From NCBI GenBank assembly GCA_958352145.1, contig CATWNM010000005.1, positions 1 through 64,000 of the forward strand: DNA of 64,000 bases. The letters are read 5' to 3'. The notes beneath the pieces are model-generated. The model was given only the letters and a program-made list of their open reading frames with translations, did not search any database and had not been told where the DNA came from. Source of the stretch: an uncultured Eubacteriales bacterium. Lineage in GTDB: Bacteria > Bacillota > Clostridia > Oscillospirales > CAG-272. Position 1 is the first letter of the stretch. Each line of letters begins with the position of its first letter. Positions 40,013-48,342 of this stretch are shown in pieces. The translations under genes and the position numbers were made by a program.

Positions 40013-42343
40013 TTGGGAAAGTATAATGTCAATAACAATTCCTTTCGATTGCCCTATGCAAACACTTTGTGGAGCGGCGTCGGCAGCGTAGAGTATATCA
40101 GTTGGGCGGGAAGCGGTTCGAATAAAAGAAGCGAGGGCGCGTCCGCGCTTTTGGCAAATGGAAAAAACACCGCGTATTATTATTTTAAAGCGGATCCTAC
40201 GTATACATATACTTTGAATTATAATGCGAACGGCGGCAGCGGCGCTCCGGCTGATCAATCTGTAAGTACTGCGGACAGCAGCGGTGTATTTACCATCAGC
40301 AGCGAGAAGCCGTCAAGACAGGACTATGCGTTTTTGGGCTGGAGCACCGATAAAAATGCAGATTTGCCGGAGTATGTGTCCGGCGAGGCTATCCGTATTG
40401 GCCATGATCTCACAATTTATGCTGTTTGGCAGAAAATAACGCCTGAAACAAAGACAATTACCTTGACTTACCATGATAATTTCGGTGACAGCGATCACAC
40501 GGCTACCGAAAGTAAAATAAGTACGCTGAACGAATCAAAATGGTCTCCTGTTATTTTTTCTTTGATGGATTATACGGAGATCGACAGTTTTTCCATACCA
40601 AGAGACCGGCGCTTTATCGGCTGGAGTGAAACGAGAGATGGCGTAATTATCAGCGATTCGCTTTATGCTGTTTCAGAAGATTCGGATGTATACGCCATTT
40701 GGGAGGATGTGGAAACTTACACCGTGACGTATACGGACGGCACAGGCGGGGAAGAGGTTTTTGCGGATCAGATCACGAGGGAACTGCTTGCAGGCGATGA
40801 AACGCCCAAATTTGACGGAACACCGGTACGAAAAGGATATGTGTTTGCCGGATGGACGCCCGAAGTTGCCGAAAAGGTGACCGGCACGGCGGTGTATACC
40901 GCACAGTGGAAAGAAGACCGAAACGGGAACGGTCAAGCGGACGATGAGGAAGAAACTTACACCGTGACGTATACGGACGGCACAGGCGGGGAAGAGGTTT
41001 TTGCGGATCAGATCGCGAAAGGGCTGCTTGCAGGAGATGAAACACCCAAATTTGCTGGAACACCAAACCGCGACGGGTATGAATTCAAGGGATGGACGCC
41101 GGCGATAGCGGAAACGGTAACAGAGGACGCAACGTATACGGCGGTTTGGGAAGCCGAAGAGAAAGAATACCGGAAAAAGATCGTATTTAAAGTAGTAAAC
41201 GGAACATGGGACGGTTATGACAGCGCGGACAAGGTGCTCTGGCTGACTTTAAAGGATGGAGACGGGAATAACAGTGAGGACGGTACGGCGGCAGCGGAGA
41301 TTCCGACCGGAATGCAGGCAAACAGCGGATATAAAGGCGGCCGCTGGGATCCGGCGCCGGAAAATCCGATTTCAGCGTCGTCGCCTGAAGAATACACGTA
41401 TAGTTTCAGCAAAAAAACAGGCGGCGGCAGCAGCACGCTGAAATATACGCTTACGTTTGAAACAAACGGCGGATCAAAAATCAGCAGTATAACGAAATCA
41501 AAAAACGCGGTTGTAGAATTGGATGCATATGAACCGGTCAAAGCGGAGAACGTGTTTGAGGGCTGGTATGCGGATAAAGCGCTGACAGAAGCCGTGACAA
41601 GCGTGCGGATCACGGGGCATATGACCGTATACGCCAAGTGGTCCGAAATAAACAAAAGACAACCGTCATTACTGACGGATGCGCATGACGCATATATCGT
41701 CGGGCGGCAGGACGGTTTGGTTTATCCGGAGGCCAATATAACAAGAGCGGAAGTCGCGACGATCTTTTTCCGCCTGCTTACCGATGAGGCGCGGAAAGAG
41801 AATTATACAAAAGATAACGCATTTCGCGATGTAGTTACCGGCGATTGGTATAATACGGCCATTTCGACACTTGCCAAACTAAATATTCTCAAGGGCCGGG
41901 GTGAAGACCGGTTTGATCCGGATGCGTATATCAGCAGAGCGGAGTTTGCGGTAATTGCGGCGCGGTTCAGTGATGCGGCGTATGCGGGTGAAGATATATT
42001 TGGCGATATAGCCGGGCACTGGGCAGAGGAAGAGATTAACAGCGCGGCAGAGTTGGGCTGGGTGATCGGAGACAACGGGCTTTTCCGGCCGAATGATTGT
42101 ATAACGAGAGCGGAAGCGATGGCGCTTGTCAACCGAGTGCTCTGCCGGCAGCCGGAAACGGCGGCGGATATTTTAAGGGAAGATATGGTATGCTGGCCGG
42201 ATAATTCGGATGAGAATGCCTGGTATTATCTGATCGTACAGGAGGCTACCAACAGTCATAGCTATGAGATGAAGTCCGACGGCCGGCATGAAAAGTGGGC
42301 GCAGTTGAAATCGCCTAGAAACTGGACTGTGCTGGAAAAATAA
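40013..42343 (+). CDS. SLH-anchored surface protein with InlB-type B-repeats
   Basis: The 776-codon frame is the body of the surface protein. From about residue 68 it contains beta-grasp InlB B-repeat (Listeria-Bacteroides) units ending in 'GWxxD..Y.AxW' patterns (about 68-143, 240-295, 318-382, 480-548). Three S-layer homology domains follow ('DAYIVGRQDGLVYPEANITRAEVATIFFRLL', 'AISTLAKLNILKGRGEDRFDPDAYISRAEFAVIAARF', 'EEINSAAELGWVIGDNGLFRPNDCITRAEAMALVNRVL', about 550-725). The end 'AWYYLIVQEATNSHSYE' is typical of clostridial SLH proteins. It would be exported, bound to secondary cell wall polymer and display the repeats, perhaps as an adhesin. TTG 40013 is only the frame limit; the true start is ATG 39807 across the frameshift. 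Confidence 0.88.
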   Translation: MGKYNVNNNSFRLPYANTLWSGVGSVEYISWAGSGSNKRSEGASALLANGKNTAYYYFKADPTYTYTLNYNANGGSGAPADQSVSTADSSGVFTISSEKPSRQDYAFLGWSTDKNADLPEYVSGEAIRIGHDLTIYAVWQKITPETKTITLTYHDNFGDSDHTATESKISTLNESKWSPVIFSLMDYTEIDSFSIPRDRRFIGWSETRDGVIISDSLYAVSEDSDVYAIWEDVETYTVTYTDGTGGEEVFADQITRELLAGDETPKFDGTPVRKGYVFAGWTPEVAEKVTGTAVYTAQWKEDRNGNGQADDEEETYTVTYTDGTGGEEVFADQIAKGLLAGDETPKFAGTPNRDGYEFKGWTPAIAETVTEDATYTAVWEAEEKEYRKKIVFKVVNGTWDGYDSADKVLWLTLKDGDGNNSEDGTAAAEIPTGMQANSGYKGGRWDPAPENPISASSPEEYTYSFSKKTGGGSSTLKYTLTFETNGGSKISSITKSKNAVVELDAYEPVKAENVFEGWYADKALTEAVTSVRITGHMTVYAKWSEINKRQPSLLTDAHDAYIVGRQDGLVYPEANITRAEVATIFFRLLTDEARKENYTKDNAFRDVVTGDWYNTAISTLAKLNILKGRGEDRFDPDAYISRAEFAVIAARFSDAAYAGEDIFGDIAGHWAEEEINSAAELGWVIGDNGLFRPNDCITRAEAMALVNRVLCRQPETAADILREDMVCWPDNSDENAWYYLIVQEATNSHSYEMKSDGRHEKWAQLKSPRNWTVLEK
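40712..41014 (+). repeat. 63-bp exact direct repeat within the surface-protein gene
   Basis: Identical 63-bp tracts lie at 40712-40774 and 40952-41014, 240 bp apart, each encoding the start of an InlB-type unit (ETYTVTYTDGTGGEEVFADQ). Recombination between them would remove or add exactly 80 residues in frame. Confidence 0.85.
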
Positions 42344-42393
42344 TTATGCGGCAAAGCGCGGAACGTTTGTCCTGATTTTCCTTCGGCAAAAAA

Positions 42394-42428
42394 GCCTCCG
42401 ATATGCGGCAGCGCCGCATATCGGAGGC
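42394..42428 (-). terminator. hairpin after the HTH gene, leftward
   Basis: GCCTCCGATATGCGGC pairs perfectly with its complement around AGC. A T run follows on the minus strand, so it mainly ends leftward transcripts, though it can also slow rightward ones from the surface gene. Confidence 0.8.
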
Positions 42429-42509
42429 AGAGCCTGCCGGAAAGCCGTTGTTTGTTCGACGGAAAAGCTTGTGATGCGCCCGCCGCAGGAGCGGTGTCTG
42501 TAAGTTAAA

Positions 42510-42556
42510 ATATGCACAAAGAGCAGTGCGCGCCCGCTCTTTGTGCATATTTTTAT
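42510..42556. terminator. bidirectional terminator between surface protein and HTH genes
   Basis: ATATGCACAAAGAGC pairs with GCTCTTTGTGCATAT around AGTGCGCGCCC, followed by TTTTTA on the plus strand and a shorter T tract on the minus strand. Confidence 0.8.
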
Positions 42557-42619
42557 TCTGCGCTCTGTTGCGTATATTTTTCGACAGGTTGTTTCGGCAG
42601 GGAGGTGTTGCGCTCCACT

Positions 42620-43324
42620 TTATCTTTCATAATAAATATCTCTCTCGCAATGCGCTTCTCCGGTGATTGTTTTGCAGTGCAGATCCCCTGCGCAGTTTAC
42701 ATCTCCTCGAATATTCAAGCAGGTTACATCGCCGCCTGCGTCAAGGTCGCCTTCAATGTTTCCGCAGTTTACGTCGCCGCTTGTGTCAAGATTGCCCCCA
42801 ATATTTCCGCAGTTTACGTCGCCGTTGGCGCTGAGTTTGGATCCGACGTTGCCGCAGTTTACATTGCCGTCGGCGCTGAGATTTCCACCGATGTTTTTGC
42901 AGTTTACAGCGTTGCCGGCGCGGATAGTTCCGGTAATGTCTCCGTTGATATCTGCGCAGCCCCAGATTTCTATCTGCAGCGTAAAACCTTCTGCGGCGTC
43001 GGCCGCCAGCGGAATATATTCTTTCGGGGTGCAATTATCGCACCGCAAAAGCGTTCTGCCGCGGTATTGCAGCACGCGGAGCACGCCGTCGTCCGGAAGT
43101 TCGTCCCAGCCGTCCTTTGCCGACTCACGCCCGAGCAGAAAATCTACGGATGTATGAAACAAATCCGCGATACCCATGAGTTGCCGCACCTCCGGGTAGC
43201 AAAGATTGGTTTCCCATTTGCTGACTGCTTGTACCGAGACGCCGCAGTTTTCAGCCAGTTGTTCCTGACTTAGGCCGGCACTTTTCCGTCTTTCGCGTAG
43301 TCTGTCGCCGAATGTTGTTGACAT
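42620..43324 (-). CDS. XRE-type HTH regulator with Cys-containing 15-residue repeats
   Basis: The 234-residue protein has an N-terminal Cro/CI-type helix-turn-helix (residues 9-62, 'RLRERRKSAGLSQEQLAENCGVSVQAVSKWETN'). After a linker with 'LRCDNCTPKEY', residues 122-209 form four exact-length 15-residue repeats of the type NCGNIGGNLDTSGDV, flanked by partial units. The pattern suggests a right-handed beta-solenoid with a stacked Cys/Asn ladder, akin to polymer-forming or adhesin-like repeats. No enzyme domain is seen. The repeats might sense redox or metals, or drive oligomerisation; this is inference. It is divergent from the lipoprotein gene at 43565. Confidence 0.82.
   Translation of the reverse strand: MSTTFGDRLRERRKSAGLSQEQLAENCGVSVQAVSKWETNLCYPEVRQLMGIADLFHTSVDFLLGRESAKDGWDELPDDGVLRVLQYRGRTLLRCDNCTPKEYIPLAADAAEGFTLQIEIWGCADINGDITGTIRAGNAVNCKNIGGNLSADGNVNCGNVGSKLSANGDVNCGNIGGNLDTSGDVNCGNIEGDLDAGGDVTCLNIRGDVNCAGDLHCKTITGEAHCERDIYYER
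42698..42904 (-). repeat. 45-bp coding repeats in the HTH gene
   Basis: Four and a half 45-bp units encode residues 141-209, each containing AACTGCGG(A/C)AA-like cores. The units have diverged in the variable middle but keep exact length, so they are coding repeats and not a CRISPR array. Confidence 0.85.
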
Positions 43325-43424
43325 AAATTTCCCTCCGTGTTTTTTGTGTTCCGATCGGTTATTTACAGTATAGCATGGTTTTTACAGAATAACCAGCAAC
43401 TTTTTGTAGAATTTTATAATTTTT

Positions 43425-43441
43425 TTCAACTTTAGGTTGAA
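43425..43441. promoter_or_regulatory. candidate operator in the divergent gap
   Basis: TTCAAC and GTTGAA form a 6-bp inverted repeat around TTTAG, between the HTH gene and the lipoprotein gene, 14 bp before the -35 box of the latter. It is a reasonable site for the neighbouring HTH regulator; no binding evidence exists. Confidence 0.35.
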
Positions 43442-43454
43442 TTAATTGCCTCAG

Positions 43455-43483
43455 TTGATAAATACTTGCCGGTGTGCTATACT
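43455..43483 (+). promoter_or_regulatory. promoter of the lipoprotein gene at 43565
   Basis: TTGATA (43455-43460) and TATACT (43478-43483) are 17 bp apart, 82 bp before the start codon. Confidence 0.6.
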
Positions 43484-43564
43484 TTATACAAACGGTGCTG
43501 TAATTTGAGTCATATTGGTTTGATTTGGATCGAACTGCGCGCGTTGGATAAGGAGGATTTTATT

Positions 43565-44425
43565 ATGGCAGCAAACAACTGTAAAAACAGAATTGTTCTT
43601 GCCGCTTTGACGGTTCTTGTATCCTTTTTCTCAGCCGGATGCTCGTTTGCCGGACAAAAAGAGCCGCAAGCAACGTTTCCGGAATCCCGTTTATATCAGG
43701 AGGGGCTTTATCTTCTGTGTGACAACGGCGCGCATCTGATCGTAATCGACGATTCCGGACCGTGCGTGATGAGACCGGGGAATGATTTGGTTGCGTTTGA
43801 CCATCTGACTGCCGGTGATCGCATTCGCGTAGAAATGGGCCCGGCCGATGAGTCGTACCCGATGCAGGCGACGGTGTATGGGATTGAAAAACTGAGCGAC
43901 GGCGAATTTTTCGATATTGATGCGGACACGCTGGCGTCTCTTGCGGAGATGGGGTGGATCGAAGACTGGAAAAATTTTGATCCGGATGCGTTTGGTGCAT
44001 ATATTCCGAATGAAAGTGCGCAGGTTTTATTCTACTATAAAATTCCTACGAGCCGGATTTACCTGTATTTTTGCTTGATACGGCAGCGAACGCCGGAGGG
44101 AAACTGCGATATGGAGGCGCCGGCGCGGGATTTTGCGGTATATTATACGGACGACGGCGGAGTATCCATTGGCAGGCTCTCGCTTAAATTGCCTAACGAT
44201 CTTGCGTATGACTCCATACGTCCGATCTACGCCGGGCCGGGTGCGGGCAGCGGGGAATGCGAGTTTATTTTGGAAATGAAAAACGGCGGCGATACGTTTT
44301 ATGTTTCATTTAATAATTTTTCGTACACGGGCGAAGCGGACTTTATGGAATTTAACTATGCCGGCGTTATGCCGGAAGAAACAGTAAACGAATACCGGCA
44401 ATGGAATCCGGATCTGTTTCATTGA
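43565..44425 (+). CDS. lipoprotein of unknown function
   Basis: The 286-residue protein has a signal peptide with lipobox (FSAGC, Cys 22). I recognise no family. After the anchor, residues about 35-105 form a small beta-rich unit ('LYQEGLYLLCDNGAHLIVIDDSG', 'DLVAFDHLTAGDRIRVEMGP') that resembles an OB-like or SH3-like strand pattern. The rest is beta-rich with a Tyr/Phe-rich end ('DTFYVSFNNFSYTGEADFMEFNYAGVMPEE'). ATG 43565 follows AAGGAGGA by 6 bases. It has its own promoter and is divergent from the HTH regulator, which may control it. Confidence 0.8.
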   Translation: MAANNCKNRIVLAALTVLVSFFSAGCSFAGQKEPQATFPESRLYQEGLYLLCDNGAHLIVIDDSGPCVMRPGNDLVAFDHLTAGDRIRVEMGPADESYPMQATVYGIEKLSDGEFFDIDADTLASLAEMGWIEDWKNFDPDAFGAYIPNESAQVLFYYKIPTSRIYLYFCLIRQRTPEGNCDMEAPARDFAVYYTDDGGVSIGRLSLKLPNDLAYDSIRPIYAGPGAGSGECEFILEMKNGGDTFYVSFNNFSYTGEADFMEFNYAGVMPEETVNEYRQWNPDLFH

Positions 44426-44515
44426 GATAAATATTCAGCGGCTGCCAGCACGTTTTCGCGCTGACAGCCGCTTGAGTCTGTCAAAGAACTTATGTATACG
44501 CTTTCGGCAGTCTGC

Positions 44516-46030
44516 TTACATCAGCGTCGCTTTGGAAAGAAAATCCTGTTTTTTGTGGTAGCGGTGCATCGGCATGGGATCGCGCGTATGCGCCATGCGG
44601 TCGCAGAGCAGTTCCAGCATGCGGAAACGCACCTCCGCCATGGACGGGTCGTCGTAGAGATTCTTCGTTTCCGTAGGATCGGTGTTCAGGTCGTACAATT
44701 CCCCGTGAACGGCGCCTTCGCAGTAGCGTGCGGGGAGGGCGTGAATCTTTGTCAGTTTGTACCGGCCGTCAAACACCATGGAACTGTATGTATCCGGTTC
44801 GGCGTCCGGCGTATCGGCGTAGATTTCGGAAAATACGCTGTCGCGGAAATGGTCGAGGGGGGCTTCTCCGGTAAGCAGTCTCAGCATGGAATATCCCTGC
44901 ATGCCGGGGCAAGGGGGCAGCCCGCATGCTTCCAAAAGCGTCGGGGCGATGTCAAGCAGTTCCACCAGCGCCTCGCAGGTGACGCCCTCCAAAAAGCTGT
45001 CCGGGCGGGAGATAATCAGCGGAACACGAATGCCGCTTTCGTAAAAATACGGTCCTTTCAGATACACGCCGTGGTCGCCGAGACTTTCGCCATGGTCAGA
45101 ATGGAAAATGACGATCGTGTTTTCAAGCTGTCCCGTCTTGCGTAAAGATTCCAGCATTCGGCCGACCTGCACGTCGATAAAGTCGCACATGGCGTAATAG
45201 GCGGCGCGGAGCATTCGGTGATCTCGCTCGGTCATTTCATCGTAGACAAAATAATCTTTTTTGCCGTAAGCGCCGTAGTGATTTCGGGTTTGTATAGGCG
45301 ATTTGCACGTCAGTTCCCCGACGGTGTAGTCGGGCATTGGCAGTTGATCCAGGATGGGAAGATAGCGCTCAAGGTATTCCGGAGGGGGATCGAAAGAGTG
45401 GTGCGGGTCATAGCAGTTGAAAGAAAATAGCCACGGGCGGTCAAAATGGCTTGCGCTCTCCATGAACTCGATGGCGCGGTCGGCGCACCACTTCGTGTGG
45501 TGGTATTCGGCTGGCATACCTTGGCGGACATATTTGCAGTCCGGGCGCGGCGGAGCTTTGTAGGATTTGCCGCAGGCGCTCAGCCAGAGGGAATATCCGT
45601 TTGTAGGCCATCGGTAACCGGGCTCATGGCTCCATGCGAAATAGTCGTATCCGTCGTTGATGCGGTGTTCCATTACCGGCGTTACGGCCGGATTGCCGAT
45701 GCCGAGGTGCAGCTTTCCACAAAGACCGCAAGTATAGCCCGCATCGTCGCGAAGACGGCGCGGAATCAGATACTCGGCCTCACTGGCGCGCATATCCTGC
45801 CCGTTATAGCGCACGCCGCAGGTGTTTGGATACCGTCCGGTCAAAAATGAGGCGCGGCTGGGCATACAGACGGGACTTTGCGCGTAGGCGTTGGTAAAAC
45901 GGATGCCGTGCGTCGCAAGGCTATCGATATTCGGCGTGCGGACAAAGGGATTCCCGTAGCAGCCGAGCGTTTCGGTGCGCTGCTGGTCCGTGCATATCCA
46001 CAGAATATTCGGGCGCTTGTTTTGTTCCAT
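44516..46030 (-). CDS. sulfatase (arylsulfatase A family)
   Basis: The 504-residue enzyme has the sulfatase fold: metal-binding 'ILWICTDQQRTETLGCYGNP' near the N-terminus, the formylglycine site CMPSR at residues 55-59 followed by 'ASFLTGRYP', 'CGLCGKLHLG', 'VIFHSDHGESLGDHGVYLKGPYFYESGIRVPLII' and a C-terminal domain. The Cys-type site needs an anaerobic sulfatase-maturing enzyme, which is not in this window. No signal peptide is present, so it acts in the cytoplasm on imported sulfated sugars or on choline- or aryl-sulfate-like compounds. ATG 46030 follows GGAAAGGAAG. It is a single gene. Confidence 0.92.
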   Translation of the reverse strand: MEQNKRPNILWICTDQQRTETLGCYGNPFVRTPNIDSLATHGIRFTNAYAQSPVCMPSRASFLTGRYPNTCGVRYNGQDMRASEAEYLIPRRLRDDAGYTCGLCGKLHLGIGNPAVTPVMEHRINDGYDYFAWSHEPGYRWPTNGYSLWLSACGKSYKAPPRPDCKYVRQGMPAEYHHTKWCADRAIEFMESASHFDRPWLFSFNCYDPHHSFDPPPEYLERYLPILDQLPMPDYTVGELTCKSPIQTRNHYGAYGKKDYFVYDEMTERDHRMLRAAYYAMCDFIDVQVGRMLESLRKTGQLENTIVIFHSDHGESLGDHGVYLKGPYFYESGIRVPLIISRPDSFLEGVTCEALVELLDIAPTLLEACGLPPCPGMQGYSMLRLLTGEAPLDHFRDSVFSEIYADTPDAEPDTYSSMVFDGRYKLTKIHALPARYCEGAVHGELYDLNTDPTETKNLYDDPSMAEVRFRMLELLCDRMAHTRDPMPMHRYHKKQDFLSKATLM

Positions 46031-46232
46031 TGGAGACTTCCTTTCCAACAATCAAATTTCTGTAATCTATTATAACAGAAATTTTTAGAGATGTTGGATA
46101 AAAATTCGAGTATTTTTTCATCTACTTTTTATACTTTGCACGATTTAAGATATGTACGCAAATCAAATCAGCGGCTGCAAACGGGTTTTCGGCGTGTACA
46201 GCCGCTTTGTTCACTGCAGATTTTTTTGTTGT

Positions 46233-47102
46233 TTAAAGTTCGTCCGTATACTGGCTTTTATAGCCTTTGCCGAAAATCTCGGTCGCGCTGGAAACGATAA
46301 TAAACGCGGCGGGATCGGTGTTCTTGACGACATCGCGTATTTTGGGGAAAGTGTGCTTCTTGGCCACACACAGCATGACGTCCTTATGTTTCTGTGAGTA
46401 TGCGCCTTCGCCGGAGAGCAGCGTTATGCCCACCTGCATGGAGGAAATGATTTTTTTCGTGATTTCTGTGGATTTGTCGCTGATGATAAAGACAAGCTTC
46501 GCGCTGTCGCCGCCGTAGAGGATCCTATCCAAAAAGAAGCTGGCCGTTACCATCGCGATCGCCGAGTATATGGTCGTTTCGAAATCGCCGAAGACGAAAA
46601 ATGTAGAGGCGACGACGGCGGAATTGAAAATCAAAAGCATGCCGCCGGTTCGAATATGGCGGTATTTTTGCCGCAAAAATTTAATGAGGATGTCTGCGCC
46701 GCCCGTGCAGCCTCCGGCGCGGAAAACGGTGCCGAGGCCGAGCGCGTCTAAAAACGCGCCGCAGACCGCAATGACAATCATGTCGTCGGTCAGCGGGAGC
46801 ACGTGCGCGGCGAGCGGCTCTAAGAGGTTCATGAGCACGGAGGAGAGTCCGGTAGCATAGATCGTCAGAAAAACAAATTTTTTTCCAAATTTCAGAAGCG
46901 CGAGAATGAAGAGTGGAATATTCAGAAGCAGAATCAGCGTACCGGTCGGAAGATTGGTCACATGGCTGATGATGATGGCGATGCCGGCCAATCCGCCGGG
47001 CGCGATCGACGCTGGATCATAGAAAAAAACGATGGACAGGGCATAGACCAGTGCGCCGAGCGTGACGGCCAAAATGCTTTTAAAAATGTCGGTTCGTTTC
47101 AT
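46233..47102 (-). CDS. YitT family membrane protein
   Basis: The 289-residue protein has five or six N-terminal helices ('FKSILAVTLGALVYALSIVFFYDPASIAPGGLAGIAIII', 'RAGGCTGGADILIKFL') and a C-terminal soluble DUF2179 domain (about 205-285, 'KLVFIISDKSTEITKKIISSMQVGITLLSGEGAYSQKHKDVMLCVAKK'). This is the YitT/YebE arrangement. The transported substrate is not established. ATG 47102 follows AAGGAG by about 11 bases; longer upstream reading to 47516 runs through the neighbouring divergent gene. Confidence 0.88.
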   Translation of the reverse strand: MKRTDIFKSILAVTLGALVYALSIVFFYDPASIAPGGLAGIAIIISHVTNLPTGTLILLLNIPLFILALLKFGKKFVFLTIYATGLSSVLMNLLEPLAAHVLPLTDDMIVIAVCGAFLDALGLGTVFRAGGCTGGADILIKFLRQKYRHIRTGGMLLIFNSAVVASTFFVFGDFETTIYSAIAMVTASFFLDRILYGGDSAKLVFIISDKSTEITKKIISSMQVGITLLSGEGAYSQKHKDVMLCVAKKHTFPKIRDVVKNTDPAAFIIVSSATEIFGKGYKSQYTDEL

Positions 47103-47232
47103 GTTTGCATCGATCTCCTTAAGACAGTCTATTTTCTGAGTGTAGTATACCCCAAGTTCTTCATTCGGTAAAGCATTTTTTCGAAAAAGGTTGTAAAAAC
47201 GGCAGCAACATGCTAAAATCAGCAGGGAGTTG

Positions 47233-48192
47233 ATGATTTTGTTTTGGACGGTTGTGACTGCGGCGCTTTTTTTGGTTCTTTTTTTGCTGCTTTTGATTTT
47301 GCTTCTGGTTAGCCGTGCGCTTTTTCGGATGGGGATTGAACGAAAAGGGAATTTTAGTTCCGGTTCCGGCAATTTTGCACAACAGCTTGCCGCGCATAAA
47401 GAAATGCTTTCGCGTGGGGAGGCTTTGTATGAAAGCTTAGAAAAAATTCCGGTGGAGATCCGCAGTTTTGACGGACTTTGGCTGCGCGGCCATGCCATTT
47501 GTACCGGGGAAAGCAAAAAAACGGTGATTCTCGTTCATGGGTACCGGTCGTCCGGTATCCGCGACTTTTCCGGGATCATTCCGTTTTACTGGGATGCGGG
47601 CTTCAATATTTTGCTGATCGATCAGCGGGCGCATGGTGAAAGTGAAGGAGATTACATCACATTCGGCGTGCGGGAGCGGCGGGACGTTCTCAGTTGGGCG
47701 CGTTTTGCCGTGGAATTTTTCGGTGCGGATCATTCGCTGATTTTGGACGGGATTTCGATGGGGGCTACTTCCGTATTGATGGCCTGCGCGCTCGAACTGC
47801 CGGCGCAGGTGCGCGGGATTGTCGCAGACAGCGGCTTTGTCTCTCCGCATGATATTTTTTCGAGCGTGCTGAAAAACCAATTTCATCTGGGAACATTTCC
47901 GCTGTTGAATATGACGGAACGCTTGGCAGCACGCCGCGCGGGTTTTCGTTTTGGCGAGGCGTCAACGCTTACGGCGATGGCGTCGAACGCCATTCCGGTT
48001 TTGTTTGTGCATGGAGGCGCGGATGATTTTGTGCCGGTGGAAATGACGCTGGCTTCTTATGAAGCTTGTTCCGCGACAAAGGCGCTGGTGATTGTGCCAG
48101 GCGCGGCGCACGCATGCGGATATCTGATCGACCCTGTGCGTTGCGAGACCGCATTGCGGGAATTTTTTGGCCGCATTTTTAAAAATGAATAA
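47233..48192 (+). CDS. alpha/beta hydrolase with N-terminal membrane anchor
   Basis: The 319-residue protein has one long N-terminal hydrophobic helix (about 3-28) and an alpha/beta hydrolase domain: 'VILVHGYRSSG' (oxyanion), 'LLIDQRAHGESEGDYITFG', nucleophile Ser in GISMGATS (about residue 177), Asp in 'HGGADDFVPV' and His in 'GAAHACGYL'. This matches the YqkD/FrsA-like group of membrane-anchored esterases. The substrate is unknown. Start choice is open: ATG 47233 is very close to GGGAG, and TTG 47239 has better spacing. Confidence 0.85.
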   Translation: MILFWTVVTAALFLVLFLLLLILLLVSRALFRMGIERKGNFSSGSGNFAQQLAAHKEMLSRGEALYESLEKIPVEIRSFDGLWLRGHAICTGESKKTVILVHGYRSSGIRDFSGIIPFYWDAGFNILLIDQRAHGESEGDYITFGVRERRDVLSWARFAVEFFGADHSLILDGISMGATSVLMACALELPAQVRGIVADSGFVSPHDIFSSVLKNQFHLGTFPLLNMTERLAARRAGFRFGEASTLTAMASNAIPVLFVHGGADDFVPVEMTLASYEACSATKALVIVPGAAHACGYLIDPVRCETALREFFGRIFKNE

Positions 48193-48210
48193 GAATTGCC
48201 ACCTTTGCGG

Positions 48211-48262
48211 AAAATCCTGCAAAAACTGCCCTGCAGAAGACTTTTTTTGCAGGATTTTTGTT
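48211..48262 (+). terminator. terminator after the alpha/beta hydrolase gene
   Basis: AAAATCCTGCAAAAA pairs with TTTTTGCAGGATTTT over a loop of about 18 nt and ends in T's. A promoter for the RpiR gene may follow near 48285. Confidence 0.7.
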
Positions 48263-48342
48263 GACTTCCTGCAATATTGTGGTATACTGATTTGTGGCTG
48301 AAGCAACTTACATCATCAACATGAATTGAAAAGAGATAGAAT

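Noticed and set aside
42698..42904. Regular repeats that could suggest a CRISPR array
   Set aside because: The 45-bp units are in frame inside a gene and encode a 15-residue repeat; there are no unique spacers and no cas genes.
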